Of a DNA stretch of 64,000 nt, positions 51,375 through 59,839 are shown piece after piece. Location: NCBI RefSeq assembly GCF_000745835.1, contig NZ_JQKB01000013.1, forward strand, positions 1 through 64,000. The letters run 5' to 3'. Position 1 is the first letter of the stretch. The number at the start of each line of letters is the position of its first letter. The stretch comes from Belnapia moabensis DSM 16746 (GTDB taxonomy: Bacteria; Pseudomonadota; Alphaproteobacteria; Acetobacterales; Acetobacteraceae). The notes under the pieces are model-generated. The model saw nothing but the letters and a program-made list of their open reading frames with translations. It had not been told where the DNA came from and did no database searches. The translations under genes and the position numbers were made by a program.

Positions 51375-52228
51375 CAGCACATGAGCATCCGCAGCCCCTC
51401 CGCGTCGCGGACCACCCGCCCGGCGGTGCGCCCGGCGAAATGCGTGCCGATCACCAGCACCGGCGTGCCGGCCATGCCGCCGAAGATCTCGCGGCGCGTC
51501 GCCTCTGCCTGAGCCGGGTCGGCATCCGCCGTCGAATTCCAGTGTGGCCGGGCGAGCTGGCAGGGGTGGTGAGCAATGTCGCCGGTGATGAAGCCCCGCT
51601 CGCCCCCGGACTCGATGGCGACGCTCACATGCCCCGGTGTATGGCCGAAGCTCGGCACCAGCCGCACCTCGGGGCACAGGCGGTGATCCGCCTCGACCAG
51701 ATCGTGCAGCCCTGCCTCAACGATGGGTTGAACGGAATCGGCGAAGACCGCAGCTTGCGCCTCACCGCCCGCGCCGGCCGACCAGTGCTCGAACTCCCGC
51801 CGACCGAAGAGGTAACGCGCGTTCGGGAAGCTCGGCACCCAACGCCCCTCGACCAGCCGCGTGTTCCAGCCGACATGGTCGACATGCAGGTGGGTGCAGA
51901 GCACCGTGTCGATGCTCTCGGGTGGGAAGCCGGCCTCCGCCATCTCCTCGAGGAAGCGGGACTGCCGGTCGTTCCAGTGCGGGATCTTCCGCCCCTGCTT
52001 GTCGTTGCCGAGGCAGGTATCGACCAGGATGCGCCGCCCCGGCGCCTCGACGACCAGCGCATGGATGCTCATCCGCAGCCGCCCCGCCTCGTCGGCGAAA
52101 TCCGGCAGCAGCCAATCGATCTTCCGCACTTCCTCAGGCGTCGCCTGGGGCAGCAGGAAGCGGCTGCCGCCCGTCGCCTCCAGCTCCACCAGCTTGGTGA
52201 CGGTGACCTGGCCGATGGTCCAGTGCAT
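51371..52228 (-). CDS. Metallo-beta-lactamase-fold hydrolase
   Basis: A 285-residue enzyme. The zinc motif HxHxDH is H113-L-H115-V-D117-H118 (VLCTHLHVDHVGWN), and a later His in FGHTPGHVSVAIES and Asp in FITGDIAHHPCQ complete the site. The IHALVVEAPGRRILVDTCLG opening is typical of lactonase/phosphotriesterase-like members. Quorum-quenching lactonase is one option, but the substrate is not determined. It is co-translated with the MFS gene. Confidence 0.88.
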   Translation of the reverse strand: MHWTIGQVTVTKLVELEATGGSRFLLPQATPEEVRKIDWLLPDFADEAGRLRMSIHALVVEAPGRRILVDTCLGNDKQGRKIPHWNDRQSRFLEEMAEAGFPPESIDTVLCTHLHVDHVGWNTRLVEGRWVPSFPNARYLFGRREFEHWSAGAGGEAQAAVFADSVQPIVEAGLHDLVEADHRLCPEVRLVPSFGHTPGHVSVAIESGGERGFITGDIAHHPCQLARPHWNSTADADPAQAEATRREIFGGMAGTPVLVIGTHFAGRTAGRVVRDAEGLRMLMCW

Positions 52229-52273
52229 GGAAGGCCCTCCCCACCGCCATAGCAGCGGCGGGGGTGGGCTGCG

Positions 52274-52486
52274 TCAAGCCGGGCCGCCGACCCCGGTGAT
52301 GCCGCTATGCGCCGGCGGGTCGCTGGCGGGGAAGCTTTCCTTGCTCGCCTCATCCGCCTCCTGGTCCTGTTCGGCGGCGATGGCGCGGTGCCAATACTCC
52401 TCCGCCTGACCGTTCGGCTGGCCATCGCCGAGCCAAAGGAAATAGGCGCGCTCGCGGATGCGCCTGTCGCGGTCGTCGTCGCTCAT
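52274..52486 (-). CDS. DUF2934 family protein
   Basis: A 70-residue hydrophilic protein, MSDDDRDRRIRERAYFLWLG, then DGQPNGQAEEYWHRAIAAEQ. The short helix-turn-helix pattern RIRERAYxLW..GxPxGxAEExW is the DUF2934 signature, and such proteins are common in alphaproteobacteria. Function unknown. It ends 45 bp upstream of the metallo-hydrolase gene. Confidence 0.85.
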   Translation of the reverse strand: MSDDDRDRRIRERAYFLWLGDGQPNGQAEEYWHRAIAAEQDQEADEASKESFPASDPPAHSGITGVGGPA

Positions 52487-52638
52487 TCCAGGGGCCTTTC
52501 GTTGCTGCCGTCTCAACTGGCCAGGGGGCAATGAGTTCGCCTTGGAATTGCACCGATCCGCGATGCACGGGCCAGTGACTGGAACGGAATGATTGCGTCG
52601 CACAAAATCTGGTCCGCAACGACGCTACGGTCGAACAG

Positions 52639-52896
52639 GTGCAGGACATACTCGATCGACGGAAGACGGAGGCGCGCCAGGCGCTCCGCCCGAACCCCAA
52701 TGCCTGGCAGCAGGCCCGGCCTCGCGCCGTGGCCATGCGCGCGCCGCGTCCAGTGCGAATGAGCCTCAGCGAGGTGTTGCAGCGCCTGCTTGAACAGGGC
52801 GCCGCCCGCAATGCGTGGAGGCTGTTCGGCATCGCCGTTCTCGCCTGGGCGCTGGCGCTGTTCTGCACCGCCTGGCTGCTCGGTGTCTTCCCCTGA
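52639..52896 (+). CDS. Small membrane protein of unknown function
   Basis: An 85-residue protein from a GTG at 52639. It has a basic cytoplasmic part (RRKTEARQALRPNPNAWQQA, with two RP-rich stretches) and one C-terminal span (about 60-82, LFGIAVLAWALALFCTAWLL). No homologue comes to mind. The coding case rests on the clean hydrophobic segment and position before the deoxyribosyltransferase gene. Confidence 0.5.
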   Translation: MQDILDRRKTEARQALRPNPNAWQQARPRAVAMRAPRPVRMSLSEVLQRLLEQGAARNAWRLFGIAVLAWALALFCTAWLLGVFP

Positions 52897-52932
52897 TGAC
52901 AGGCGCCGCCCGCTCCTGTTGACTGCGGGCGC

Positions 52933-53490
52933 ATGAGCATCACCGCCTATCTCGCCGGGCCCGACGTCTTCCTGCCCGATGCCGCCGCCCATGCGGCCCG
53001 CAAGGTCGCCATCTGCGCCCGGTTCGGCCTCACCGGCCGCCCGCCCTTGAACGAGGATGTCGAGACGCTGCGCACCCTGCCGGAGGACCGGCTCTGGCGC
53101 GTCATCTACGACAAGGACGTGGCGATGATGGAGGAATGCGACATCGTCATCGCCAACCTCACCCCCTTCCGCGGCCCCTCGGCCGATGCGGGGACGCTGG
53201 TGGAGCTCGGCTGGTTCCTGGGCCGCGGCAAGCCGATCTTTGCCTATTCCAATACGGCGACGCCCTTCGCCGAGCGCAGCCGACAGTATCTGGCGGCCGT
53301 GCCGGACCCGATGCCCGGCCTGATGGTCGAGGGCTTCGGCCTGGCCGACAACCTGATGATCCCGGGCGCCGTGCTGCAGGGCGGCGGCTATCCGGTCGTG
53401 CTGCCGGCCGATGGTATCGACCGCCCCTTCGACTCGCTCGAGGTCTTCACCGAATGCGCCCGCCTCGCCGCCGAGGCGATGCGCCGGTAA
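52933..53490 (+). CDS. Nucleoside 2-deoxyribosyltransferase
   Basis: A 185-residue enzyme that swaps bases on 2-deoxynucleosides. It begins MSITAYLAGPDVFLPDAAAH. The family's active-site region is DKDVAMMEECDIVIANLTPF, RGPSADAGTLVELGWFLGRG (catalytic Glu in the VELG) and KPIFAYSN. The next gene, a nucleotidase-like HAD, begins 5 bp after the stop, so the pair likely serves deoxynucleotide salvage or turnover. Confidence 0.9.
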   Translation: MSITAYLAGPDVFLPDAAAHAARKVAICARFGLTGRPPLNEDVETLRTLPEDRLWRVIYDKDVAMMEECDIVIANLTPFRGPSADAGTLVELGWFLGRGKPIFAYSNTATPFAERSRQYLAAVPDPMPGLMVEGFGLADNLMIPGAVLQGGGYPVVLPADGIDRPFDSLEVFTECARLAAEAMRR

Positions 53491-53494
53491 CGCC

Positions 53495-53950
53495 GTGCTC
53501 TATCTCGACCTCGACGGCGTGCTGGCCGATTTCGACCGCGGCGTGGAGGCGGTGACCGGCCAGCGACCGGAGGCGCTGCCGTTGAAGACCATGTGGGCCG
53601 CGCTCGCCAAGGCGCCGCGCTTCTTCGAGACGCTGGAGATGATGCAGGATGCCGAGGCGCTCTGGCGCTTCTGCGCCCCGCTCAAGCCCACCATCCTCAC
53701 CGGCCTGCCGCGCGGCGCCTGGGCGCCCGAGCAGAAGCGCCGCTGGGTGGCGCGGGTGCTCGGCGCGCATGTCCCCATCATCACCTGCATGAGCCATGAG
53801 AAGCCGCGCTGGTCCGGCCCCGGCCATGTGCTGGTGGACGATCGCGCCTCGGCCCGTGCCGGCTGGGAGTGGAAGGGCGGGCGCTTCATCCACCATGTCT
53901 CGGCGGCGGAGAGCATCGCGCAGCTGCGGGCACTTGGCCTCGGCGGCTGA
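53495..53950 (+). CDS. 5' nucleotidase-like HAD protein (NT5C type)
   Basis: A 151-residue HAD hydrolase from the GTG at 53495 (VLYLDLDGVLADFDRGVEAV). Motif I is DLDGVLADFD, motif II ILTGLPRG, and a conserved VLVDDRASARAGW gives motif IV. The size and these motifs fit 5'(3')-deoxyribonucleotidases. It could dephosphorylate deoxynucleotides, feeding the deoxyribosyltransferase encoded just upstream. Confidence 0.8.
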   Translation: MLYLDLDGVLADFDRGVEAVTGQRPEALPLKTMWAALAKAPRFFETLEMMQDAEALWRFCAPLKPTILTGLPRGAWAPEQKRRWVARVLGAHVPIITCMSHEKPRWSGPGHVLVDDRASARAGWEWKGGRFIHHVSAAESIAQLRALGLGG

Positions 53951-54032
53951 AGGCGGTCGCTCGATCCGCCTGCGGCTCGGCATCCGCCCCGTGCCAGCCA
54001 CGTTGGCCCCCTGTGGCAACGGAGAAGGCGAC

Positions 54033-54263
54033 ATGACCGACAGGAAGGACGACGACAAGGCGACGCCTGCCCTCGATGAGATGCAGCAGCAGATGCAGCA
54101 GCCTTCGGGCACCGGCAGCGGCGGGCATGGGATCGCCTCGGGCCACAACCCCGGCGGCACCCTGCCGGGCGGCGGCCCGGGGGCCGGACTTGGCAGCCTT
54201 GGCACCGGCGGCGCCTCGACGGGCGGTGCGCCGACCGGTTCGGTGAAGCGCGGCGGCGCCTGA
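54033..54263 (+). CDS. Small glycine-rich low-complexity protein
   Basis: A 76-residue protein after a GGAGAAGG ribosome site: MTDRKDDDKATPALDEMQQQ, then a Gly/Ser/Thr/Pro-rich tail ending GSVKRGGA. No fold is expected beyond the short acidic N-terminal helix. The tail is compositionally biased. Good start signals support it as a gene, but no role can be assigned. Confidence 0.6.
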   Translation: MTDRKDDDKATPALDEMQQQMQQPSGTGSGGHGIASGHNPGGTLPGGGPGAGLGSLGTGGASTGGAPTGSVKRGGA

Positions 54264-54265
54264 GC

Positions 54266-55450
54266 TCAGCGGGCGGCGATCAGCTTGATCCGCCGCCCCT
54301 CGACGCCGACCGCCAGCCGGCCCGCCTTCAGGTCCAGCGCCGCCTCGCCGAAGACCTCCCGCCGCCAGCCATGCAGCGCCGGCAGGTCCGGCTCTGCCTC
54401 GGTCGCCAGCCGGTCGAGGTCCTCGCTATTGGCCAGGAGCCGCGGTGCGACGTGATGCTCCTCCGCCTTGGCGGCCAGCAGCACCTTCAGCAGTGCGATC
54501 AGGGCCGGGGAAGGGGAGGGGCCGCCGCGATCCCGCGGCGCCTCCGGCATGGCCGAATCGGGCAGCGCCTTGGCCGCCTTGATCGCGGCGATCAGCCCGG
54601 CGCCGCTCCGCCCCTTGGCGAAGCCTTCCGAGATGCCGCGCGCCCGGGCGAGGTCGGCCGCCGTCTCCGGCGCGGTCGCGGCCAGCTCCAGCATCGTCTC
54701 GTCCTTCACCAGCCGCTGGCGAGGGATGTTGATGCGCTGCGCCTCCCGCTCCCGCCAGGCCGCGGCGGCCTGGAGTATGCCCAGGAAGCGCCGGTTGCCG
54801 GTGCGTGGGCGCAGCCGCTCCCAGGCCGTCTCGGGGTCGGTGCGATAGGTCTCCGGTCGGGTAAGCACCGCCATCTCCTCGCCCACCCAGTCGAGCCGCT
54901 CCTCCCGCTCCAGCCGCTCCCTGAGCGCGACATAGATGCGGCGGAGATGCGTGACATCGGCCGCCGCATAGGCGACCTGGGCCGGTGAGAGCGGCCGCAC
55001 CGACCAGTCGCTGAAGCGATGCGCCTTGTCGATCTGGGCATTGGCGAGAGAGCGGCAGAGCTGGTCGTAGCTCACCTGGTCGCCGAAGCCGGCCACCATG
55101 GCGGCCACCTGGGTGTCGAAGAGCGGCGCCGGCACCGCATCGAATTTCAGCAGGAAGATCTCCACGTCCTGCCGCGCTGCATGGAAGACCTTCACCACCG
55201 CCGGATCGGCCAGCAGCGCGCCGAGCGGCGCCAGGTCGAGATCGGGGGCGAGGGCATCGACCACCGCCGTCTCCCGCGCCCCGCCGAGCTGGACGACGCA
55301 GAGCTCGGGCCAGTAGGTCCGTTCCCGCATGAATTCCGTATCGACGGTGACGAAGCTCTCCCCCCGTAGCCGCTCGCAGAGGGCGGCGAGGGCCTCGGAG
55401 GTCGTGACGAGGGCGGGCACAGACTCGGTTTCGGCGGAACGGCGGCTCAT
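54266..55450 (-). CDS. rnd: Ribonuclease D
   Basis: A 394-residue 3'-5' exoribonuclease that trims tRNA and other small RNAs. DEDDy motifs: FVTVDTEFMRERTYWPELCV (D37, E39), VVKVFHAARQDVEIF (Asp) and YAAADVTHLRRIY (D, Y). Two HRDC-like helical domains follow (about 210-290 and 300-394). It is divergent from aspS with a 112-bp gap, as in many related genomes. Confidence 0.95.
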   Translation of the reverse strand: MSRRSAETESVPALVTTSEALAALCERLRGESFVTVDTEFMRERTYWPELCVVQLGGARETAVVDALAPDLDLAPLGALLADPAVVKVFHAARQDVEIFLLKFDAVPAPLFDTQVAAMVAGFGDQVSYDQLCRSLANAQIDKAHRFSDWSVRPLSPAQVAYAAADVTHLRRIYVALRERLEREERLDWVGEEMAVLTRPETYRTDPETAWERLRPRTGNRRFLGILQAAAAWREREAQRINIPRQRLVKDETMLELAATAPETAADLARARGISEGFAKGRSGAGLIAAIKAAKALPDSAMPEAPRDRGGPSPSPALIALLKVLLAAKAEEHHVAPRLLANSEDLDRLATEAEPDLPALHGWRREVFGEAALDLKAGRLAVGVEGRRIKLIAAR

Positions 55451-55562
55451 TCGAGGCTTCTAGCCCTGTGCGGGGCAGGGGGAAAGCCATGCGCGCTTGA
55501 CAGGACCCGCCCCGCCCCCCTCTTACGGGCGCTCCGATTGCCAGCGCAGGTCCCGAACCCCC

Positions 55563-57365
55563 ATGCATGCCTACCGCACCCATAGCTGCGGCGCCCTCCG
55601 CGCCACCGATGCCGGCAGCACGGTCCGCCTCTCCGGCTGGGTGCACCGCAAGCGCGACCATGGCGGCCTGCTCTTCCTCGACCTCCGCGACCATTACGGC
55701 CTCACCCAGTGTGTGGTCGCCCAGGGCTCGCCCGTCTTCGAGGCGGCCGACCGGCTACGGCCCGAGAGCGTCATCACCGTCACCGGCGAGGTGGTGAACC
55801 GCGAGCCCGGCACGGTGAACGTCAAGCTCCCCACCGGCGAGATCGAGCTCCGGGTCCGCGAGCTCACGGTGCAGTCGACGGCCGAGGTGCTGCCCTTCCA
55901 GATCGCGACGGAGCAGGAGTATCCGGAGGAGATGCGGCTGCGCTACCGCTTCCTCGACCTCAGGCGGGAGCGGCTGCAACGGAACATGATCCTCCGCGCC
56001 CAGATCATCCAGGACATCCGCGAACGGATGATCGCCACCGGCTTCAACGAGTTCCAGACGCCGATACTGACCGTCAGCAGCCCCGAGGGCGCACGCGACT
56101 TCCTCGTCCCTGCGCGCCTGCACCCCGGCAAGTTCTATGCCCTGCCGCAGGCGCCGCAGCAGTACAAGCAGCTGACGATGGTGGCCGGCTTCGACCGCTA
56201 CTTCCAGATAGCCCCCTGCTTCCGCGACGAGGCCGGCCGCGCCGACCGCACGCTGATGTTCTACCAGCTCGACGTGGAGATGAGCTTCGTCACGCAGGAG
56301 GACGTATTCACCACGATGGAGCCGGTGATCCGCGGCACCTTCGAGCGCTTCGCCGAAGGCCGCCATGTCGATGCCGGCCCCTGGATCCGCATCCCCTATG
56401 CCCAGGCGATGCTGGACTATGGCTCGGACAAGCCGGACCTGCGCAACCCGCTCGTCATCCGCGACGTGACGGAGCAATTCGCCGGCTCCGGCTTCGGGCT
56501 CTTTGCCAAGATCGCGGCGAGCGGCGGCGTGGTCCGCGCTATCCCGGCGCCGGGCGCCGCGGGCAACCCGCGCAGCTTCTTCGACAAGATGAACGAATGG
56601 GCCCGCGAGCAGGGCGCCGGCGGCCTCGGCTACATCACCTTCGAGGCGGATGGCGCCAAGGGCCCGATCGCCCGCAACCTCGAGGCCGACCGCGCCGCGG
56701 CGATCCGCGATGCCTGCGGGCTGAAGGCAGGCGACGCCGTCTTCTTCGCCGCCGGTAAGGCCGCAGACGCCGCGAAGCTTGCCGGCCAGGCGCGGCTCAA
56801 GCTCGGCCACGACCTCGGCCTTTCGGAGAAGACCGGCTTCCGCTTCTGCTGGATCACCGACTTCCCGTTCTACGAGCTGAACGAGGAGACCGGGCAGGTC
56901 GACTTCAGCCACAACCCTTTCTCGATGCCGCAGGGCGAGATGGAGGCGCTGGAGAAGCAGGACCCGCTGACCATCCCGGCCTACCAATACGACGTCGTCT
57001 GCAACGGTTACGAGATGGCCTCGGGCGCTATCCGCAACCACAAGGCGGAGATCATGGTGCGCGCCTTCGGCATCGCCGGCTATCCGCCCGAGGCGGTGGA
57101 GGAGCGGTTCGGCGGCATGTTGAACGCCTTCCGCTATGGCGCTCCGCCGCACGGTGGCATGGCGGCCGGCATCGACCGCATCGTCATGCTGCTGGCGGAG
57201 GAGCCGAACCTGCGCGAGGTCAACCTCTTCCCCATGAATCAGCAGGGGGAAGAGCTGATGATGGGCTCGCCCTCCACCGTCGAGCCCGCCCGGCTCAAGG
57301 AATTGCACATCCGCCCCGAGCTGCCGCCCGCCAAGGGGGCTGCCGCGGCGCCCAAGGCGTCCTAG
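55563..57365 (+). CDS. aspS: Aspartyl-tRNA synthetase
   Basis: A 600-residue class II synthetase from the ATG at 55563 ([20 protein letters not shown]). The N-terminal anticodon-binding OB fold ([20 protein letters not shown]) is followed by the catalytic domain with [20 protein letters not shown], motif 2 region [20 protein letters not shown] and motif 3 [24 protein letters not shown] insert is present at about 300-420. The motif 2 loop reads [10 protein letters not shown] where FRDEDxRADR is more usual. Expected length. Confidence 0.96.
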   Translation: MHAYRTHSCGALRATDAGSTVRLSGWVHRKRDHGGLLFLDLRDHYGLTQCVVAQGSPVFEAADRLRPESVITVTGEVVNREPGTVNVKLPTGEIELRVRELTVQSTAEVLPFQIATEQEYPEEMRLRYRFLDLRRERLQRNMILRAQIIQDIRERMIATGFNEFQTPILTVSSPEGARDFLVPARLHPGKFYALPQAPQQYKQLTMVAGFDRYFQIAPCFRDEAGRADRTLMFYQLDVEMSFVTQEDVFTTMEPVIRGTFERFAEGRHVDAGPWIRIPYAQAMLDYGSDKPDLRNPLVIRDVTEQFAGSGFGLFAKIAASGGVVRAIPAPGAAGNPRSFFDKMNEWAREQGAGGLGYITFEADGAKGPIARNLEADRAAAIRDACGLKAGDAVFFAAGKAADAAKLAGQARLKLGHDLGLSEKTGFRFCWITDFPFYELNEETGQVDFSHNPFSMPQGEMEALEKQDPLTIPAYQYDVVCNGYEMASGAIRNHKAEIMVRAFGIAGYPPEAVEERFGGMLNAFRYGAPPHGGMAAGIDRIVMLLAEEPNLREVNLFPMNQQGEELMMGSPSTVEPARLKELHIRPELPPAKGAAAAPKAS

Positions 57366-57395
57366 ATCAACACGTCGCTTCGTAAGGACAGAGTG

Positions 57396-58208
57396 ATGCC
57401 GCTGCGCCGCCCCCTGCTCGCCGCCGCCCTCCTCGCTGCCTGGGTAGCGCCCGTCGCCGCGGAGCCGGGGGTGGAGGCAATGATTGGCCATCGCGCCGCC
57501 TACCAGCTGACGCTCGACCGGGTGCGGGAGAATTCCGACATCGCCCGGGCCGAGGGCGCGATGCTCTACGAGGTGGTCGATGCCTGCGACGGCTGGGCCA
57601 CGCGGCAGCGCTTCCAGCTCACCATCACCGACCGGGACGGGACGGAGGTCGAGACCACCTCCGACTACTCGACCTACGAGACGAAGGATGGGCGGAACAT
57701 CCGCTTCTCCCTTACCCAGACCTCGCAGGGCGCCGTCTCCCAGCGCATCTCGGGCGAGGCGGAGGTGACGCCAGAGGGCGGCACGGTCCGCTATGTCGAC
57801 CCGGAGGCGAAGCAGGTGGCGCTGCCGCCCGGCACGCTGCTGCCGATGCTGCACACCATCCGCACGCTTGCCGCCTCCCGCACCGGGCAGCGGCTGCTGG
57901 TCGTGCCGCTCTTCGACGGCACCAGCGCCGATGGCGCGCAAGACACCACCTCAGTCCTCCAGGCCTGGCAGACGCCGCAGGCGAATGAGCGCTTCCCGGC
58001 GCTGGCCTCGCTCGGCAGCGCGCGGATGCGCATCGCCTTCTTCGACCGTACACCCGGCAGCAATGCCGGGGGCGCCAGCGCTCCGGATTACGAGGTTGGC
58101 CTGCGCTACTACGAGAACGGCATCGCCGACGAGCTGAAGATGGAATTCGGCGATTTCAGCGTGAACGGCCGGATGCGCGAGCTGGCGCTGCTGCCCAACC
58201 CCTGCTGA
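57396..58208 (+). CDS. eipB: Envelope integrity protein B (EipB, DUF1849)
   Basis: A 270-residue periplasmic protein: signal peptide (about 1-23, ending PVAAEPG), then IGHRAAYQLTLDRVRENSDI, ARAEGAMLYEVVDACDGWAT and a C-terminal LLPNPC. The two Cys, in DACDGW and at the very end, match the disulfide known in this alphaproteobacterial beta-spiral family, which helps cell-envelope stability. I chose ATG 57396 in GTGATG, with AAGGA upstream. It follows aspS by 30 bp. Confidence 0.9.
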   Translation: MPLRRPLLAAALLAAWVAPVAAEPGVEAMIGHRAAYQLTLDRVRENSDIARAEGAMLYEVVDACDGWATRQRFQLTITDRDGTEVETTSDYSTYETKDGRNIRFSLTQTSQGAVSQRISGEAEVTPEGGTVRYVDPEAKQVALPPGTLLPMLHTIRTLAASRTGQRLLVVPLFDGTSADGAQDTTSVLQAWQTPQANERFPALASLGSARMRIAFFDRTPGSNAGGASAPDYEVGLRYYENGIADELKMEFGDFSVNGRMRELALLPNPC

Positions 58209-58214
58209 GGCGCC

Positions 58215-59783
58215 TCAGCCCCGCCTGAGGTTCCACAGGAAGGGGTTCGGCCCCTGCAGCACCCCCGTCAGCTCCCGCCGGAAAGCGGTGCGAAGGCGGA
58301 ACAGACCTGTTGGGGCGAAGGGCACGCTCTCCCAGGCCGCGGCCTGGAGATCGGCCATGGCGGCAGCCTGAGCCCCGGCATCGGCGGCGCCAATCCAGCG
58401 CTGCACCGCCGCCTCGCTCGCCGCATCGGTCGGCCAGCCGAACCAGGCCCGCTCGCCATGCCCGCGAATGATCGGGCTGACCGCCGGGTTGGCGATGGCG
58501 GCCGCCGGGAAATTCGTATTGTGCAGGTTCCAGCCTCCCGCCTCGGGCGGCGCCTTGTTGGCGCGGCGGGCGATGATCGTCGCCCAGTCGCTCTCCACCA
58601 GCTCGATATTCACGCCGAGCCGCCGCATCAGGTCGGCGGTCACGCGCCCCTGCTGGGTGACGGCCGGGAAGTCGCTCGGGTTGATGAGAACCACCCGCTC
58701 GCCGCGATAGCCGGCCTCGCGCAGCGCCGCCCGCGCCCGCTCCATCGCTGGCTGGCCACCCGGCGAGACCTCAAACTCCCGCACCTGCGGCAGCCCGCAG
58801 GGGAAGACGGCATGGCAGTCCCGCCAATCCCCGGGCAGGGCGACGGATGCCATGTAGTCCGGCTGCGCCATCGCCTCGCGCACCGCTCGTCGTACCCGAA
58901 CATCGCTGAAGGGCGGATGCAGGTGATTGAAGCGCAAGAAGCCGAGGAAGCCGTTCGGGTCGTAGATCTGGGTGGCGACGCCCGGCGCCCGGTCCAGCAC
59001 CGGCACCAGGTCGGGCAGCGGATACTCGATCCAGTCGATCTCCCCGGTCCTGAGCGCCGCCGCCGCCGTGCCGCCATCCGGGACCCAGATCAGTTCCAGC
59101 CGGTCGAAATGCACCCGCTTGCCGCCCGAGGCCGCCTCCGCCGGCTCGTCGCGCGGGACATAGGCCTCGTTCCGCGCATAGGCCGCCTTCGCGCCCTGGC
59201 TGAATTCGTCGGCGAGGAAGCGCCAGGGCCCGCTGCCGACCATCTCGGTGATCGGCTTGTCGGCCGGCATCGCCGCTACCCGCTCCGGCATGATGAAGGC
59301 GGGGCTCGCCGCCGGCTTGGCCAGCGCATCGAGCAGCGCCGGGAAGGGCCGGTGCAGGCGGATCAGCAGCGTCCGATCGTCCGGCGCCGACCACTCGGCC
59401 ACCGCCGCCGCCAGCACCTGGCCGAACCCGTCCCGCACCGCCCAGCGCCTCAGCGAGGCGATGCAGTCCCGCGCCCGCACCGGCTCCCCGTCATGGAAGC
59501 GCAAGCCCTCGCGCAGGCGGATGGTCCAGGCCAGCCCATCGGCCGAGACCTCGTGCCCTGCCGCCATCTGCGGCTGCGGCCGGAGCGCACTGTCGCAGCC
59601 ATAGAGGGTGTCGAAGACGCAGTAGCCATGCGTTGTGGCGATGGTGGTCGGGTTGAAGATCGGGTCGAGCACCGCCGGCGCCGCCTGCGGCATGAAGCGC
59701 AGCGTGCGCGCCCGGCTTCCTTGGGCGAGCGCCGGCCCCGCCAGGACCAGCCCCGCTCCCTGCAACACCTGCCTCCGCCGCAT
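58215..59783 (-). CDS. ABC transporter substrate-binding protein, family 5 (orphan)
   Basis: A 522-residue periplasmic receptor with Tat-like signal MRRRQVLQGAGLVLAGPALA. LREGLRFHDGEPVRARDCIA and LRFNHLHPPFSDVRVRRAVR mark the family. It parallels the receptor at 42054-43637 in length, block order (FDTLYG, FHDGEPVRARD, MVGSGP, NHLHPPF, PSDFPA) and ending (FLWNLRRG versus FWNVRRG), so the two arose by duplication. Again no transporter components adjoin it. Confidence 0.9.
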   Translation of the reverse strand: MRRRQVLQGAGLVLAGPALAQGSRARTLRFMPQAAPAVLDPIFNPTTIATTHGYCVFDTLYGCDSALRPQPQMAAGHEVSADGLAWTIRLREGLRFHDGEPVRARDCIASLRRWAVRDGFGQVLAAAVAEWSAPDDRTLLIRLHRPFPALLDALAKPAASPAFIMPERVAAMPADKPITEMVGSGPWRFLADEFSQGAKAAYARNEAYVPRDEPAEAASGGKRVHFDRLELIWVPDGGTAAAALRTGEIDWIEYPLPDLVPVLDRAPGVATQIYDPNGFLGFLRFNHLHPPFSDVRVRRAVREAMAQPDYMASVALPGDWRDCHAVFPCGLPQVREFEVSPGGQPAMERARAALREAGYRGERVVLINPSDFPAVTQQGRVTADLMRRLGVNIELVESDWATIIARRANKAPPEAGGWNLHNTNFPAAAIANPAVSPIIRGHGERAWFGWPTDAASEAAVQRWIGAADAGAQAAAMADLQAAAWESVPFAPTGLFRLRTAFRRELTGVLQGPNPFLWNLRRG

Positions 59784-59839
59784 CGTCGTCTCCCTTGCCC
59801 CTGCCGGATAGGCCAGGGGCGCCGCCGGCGGAAGAGGGC

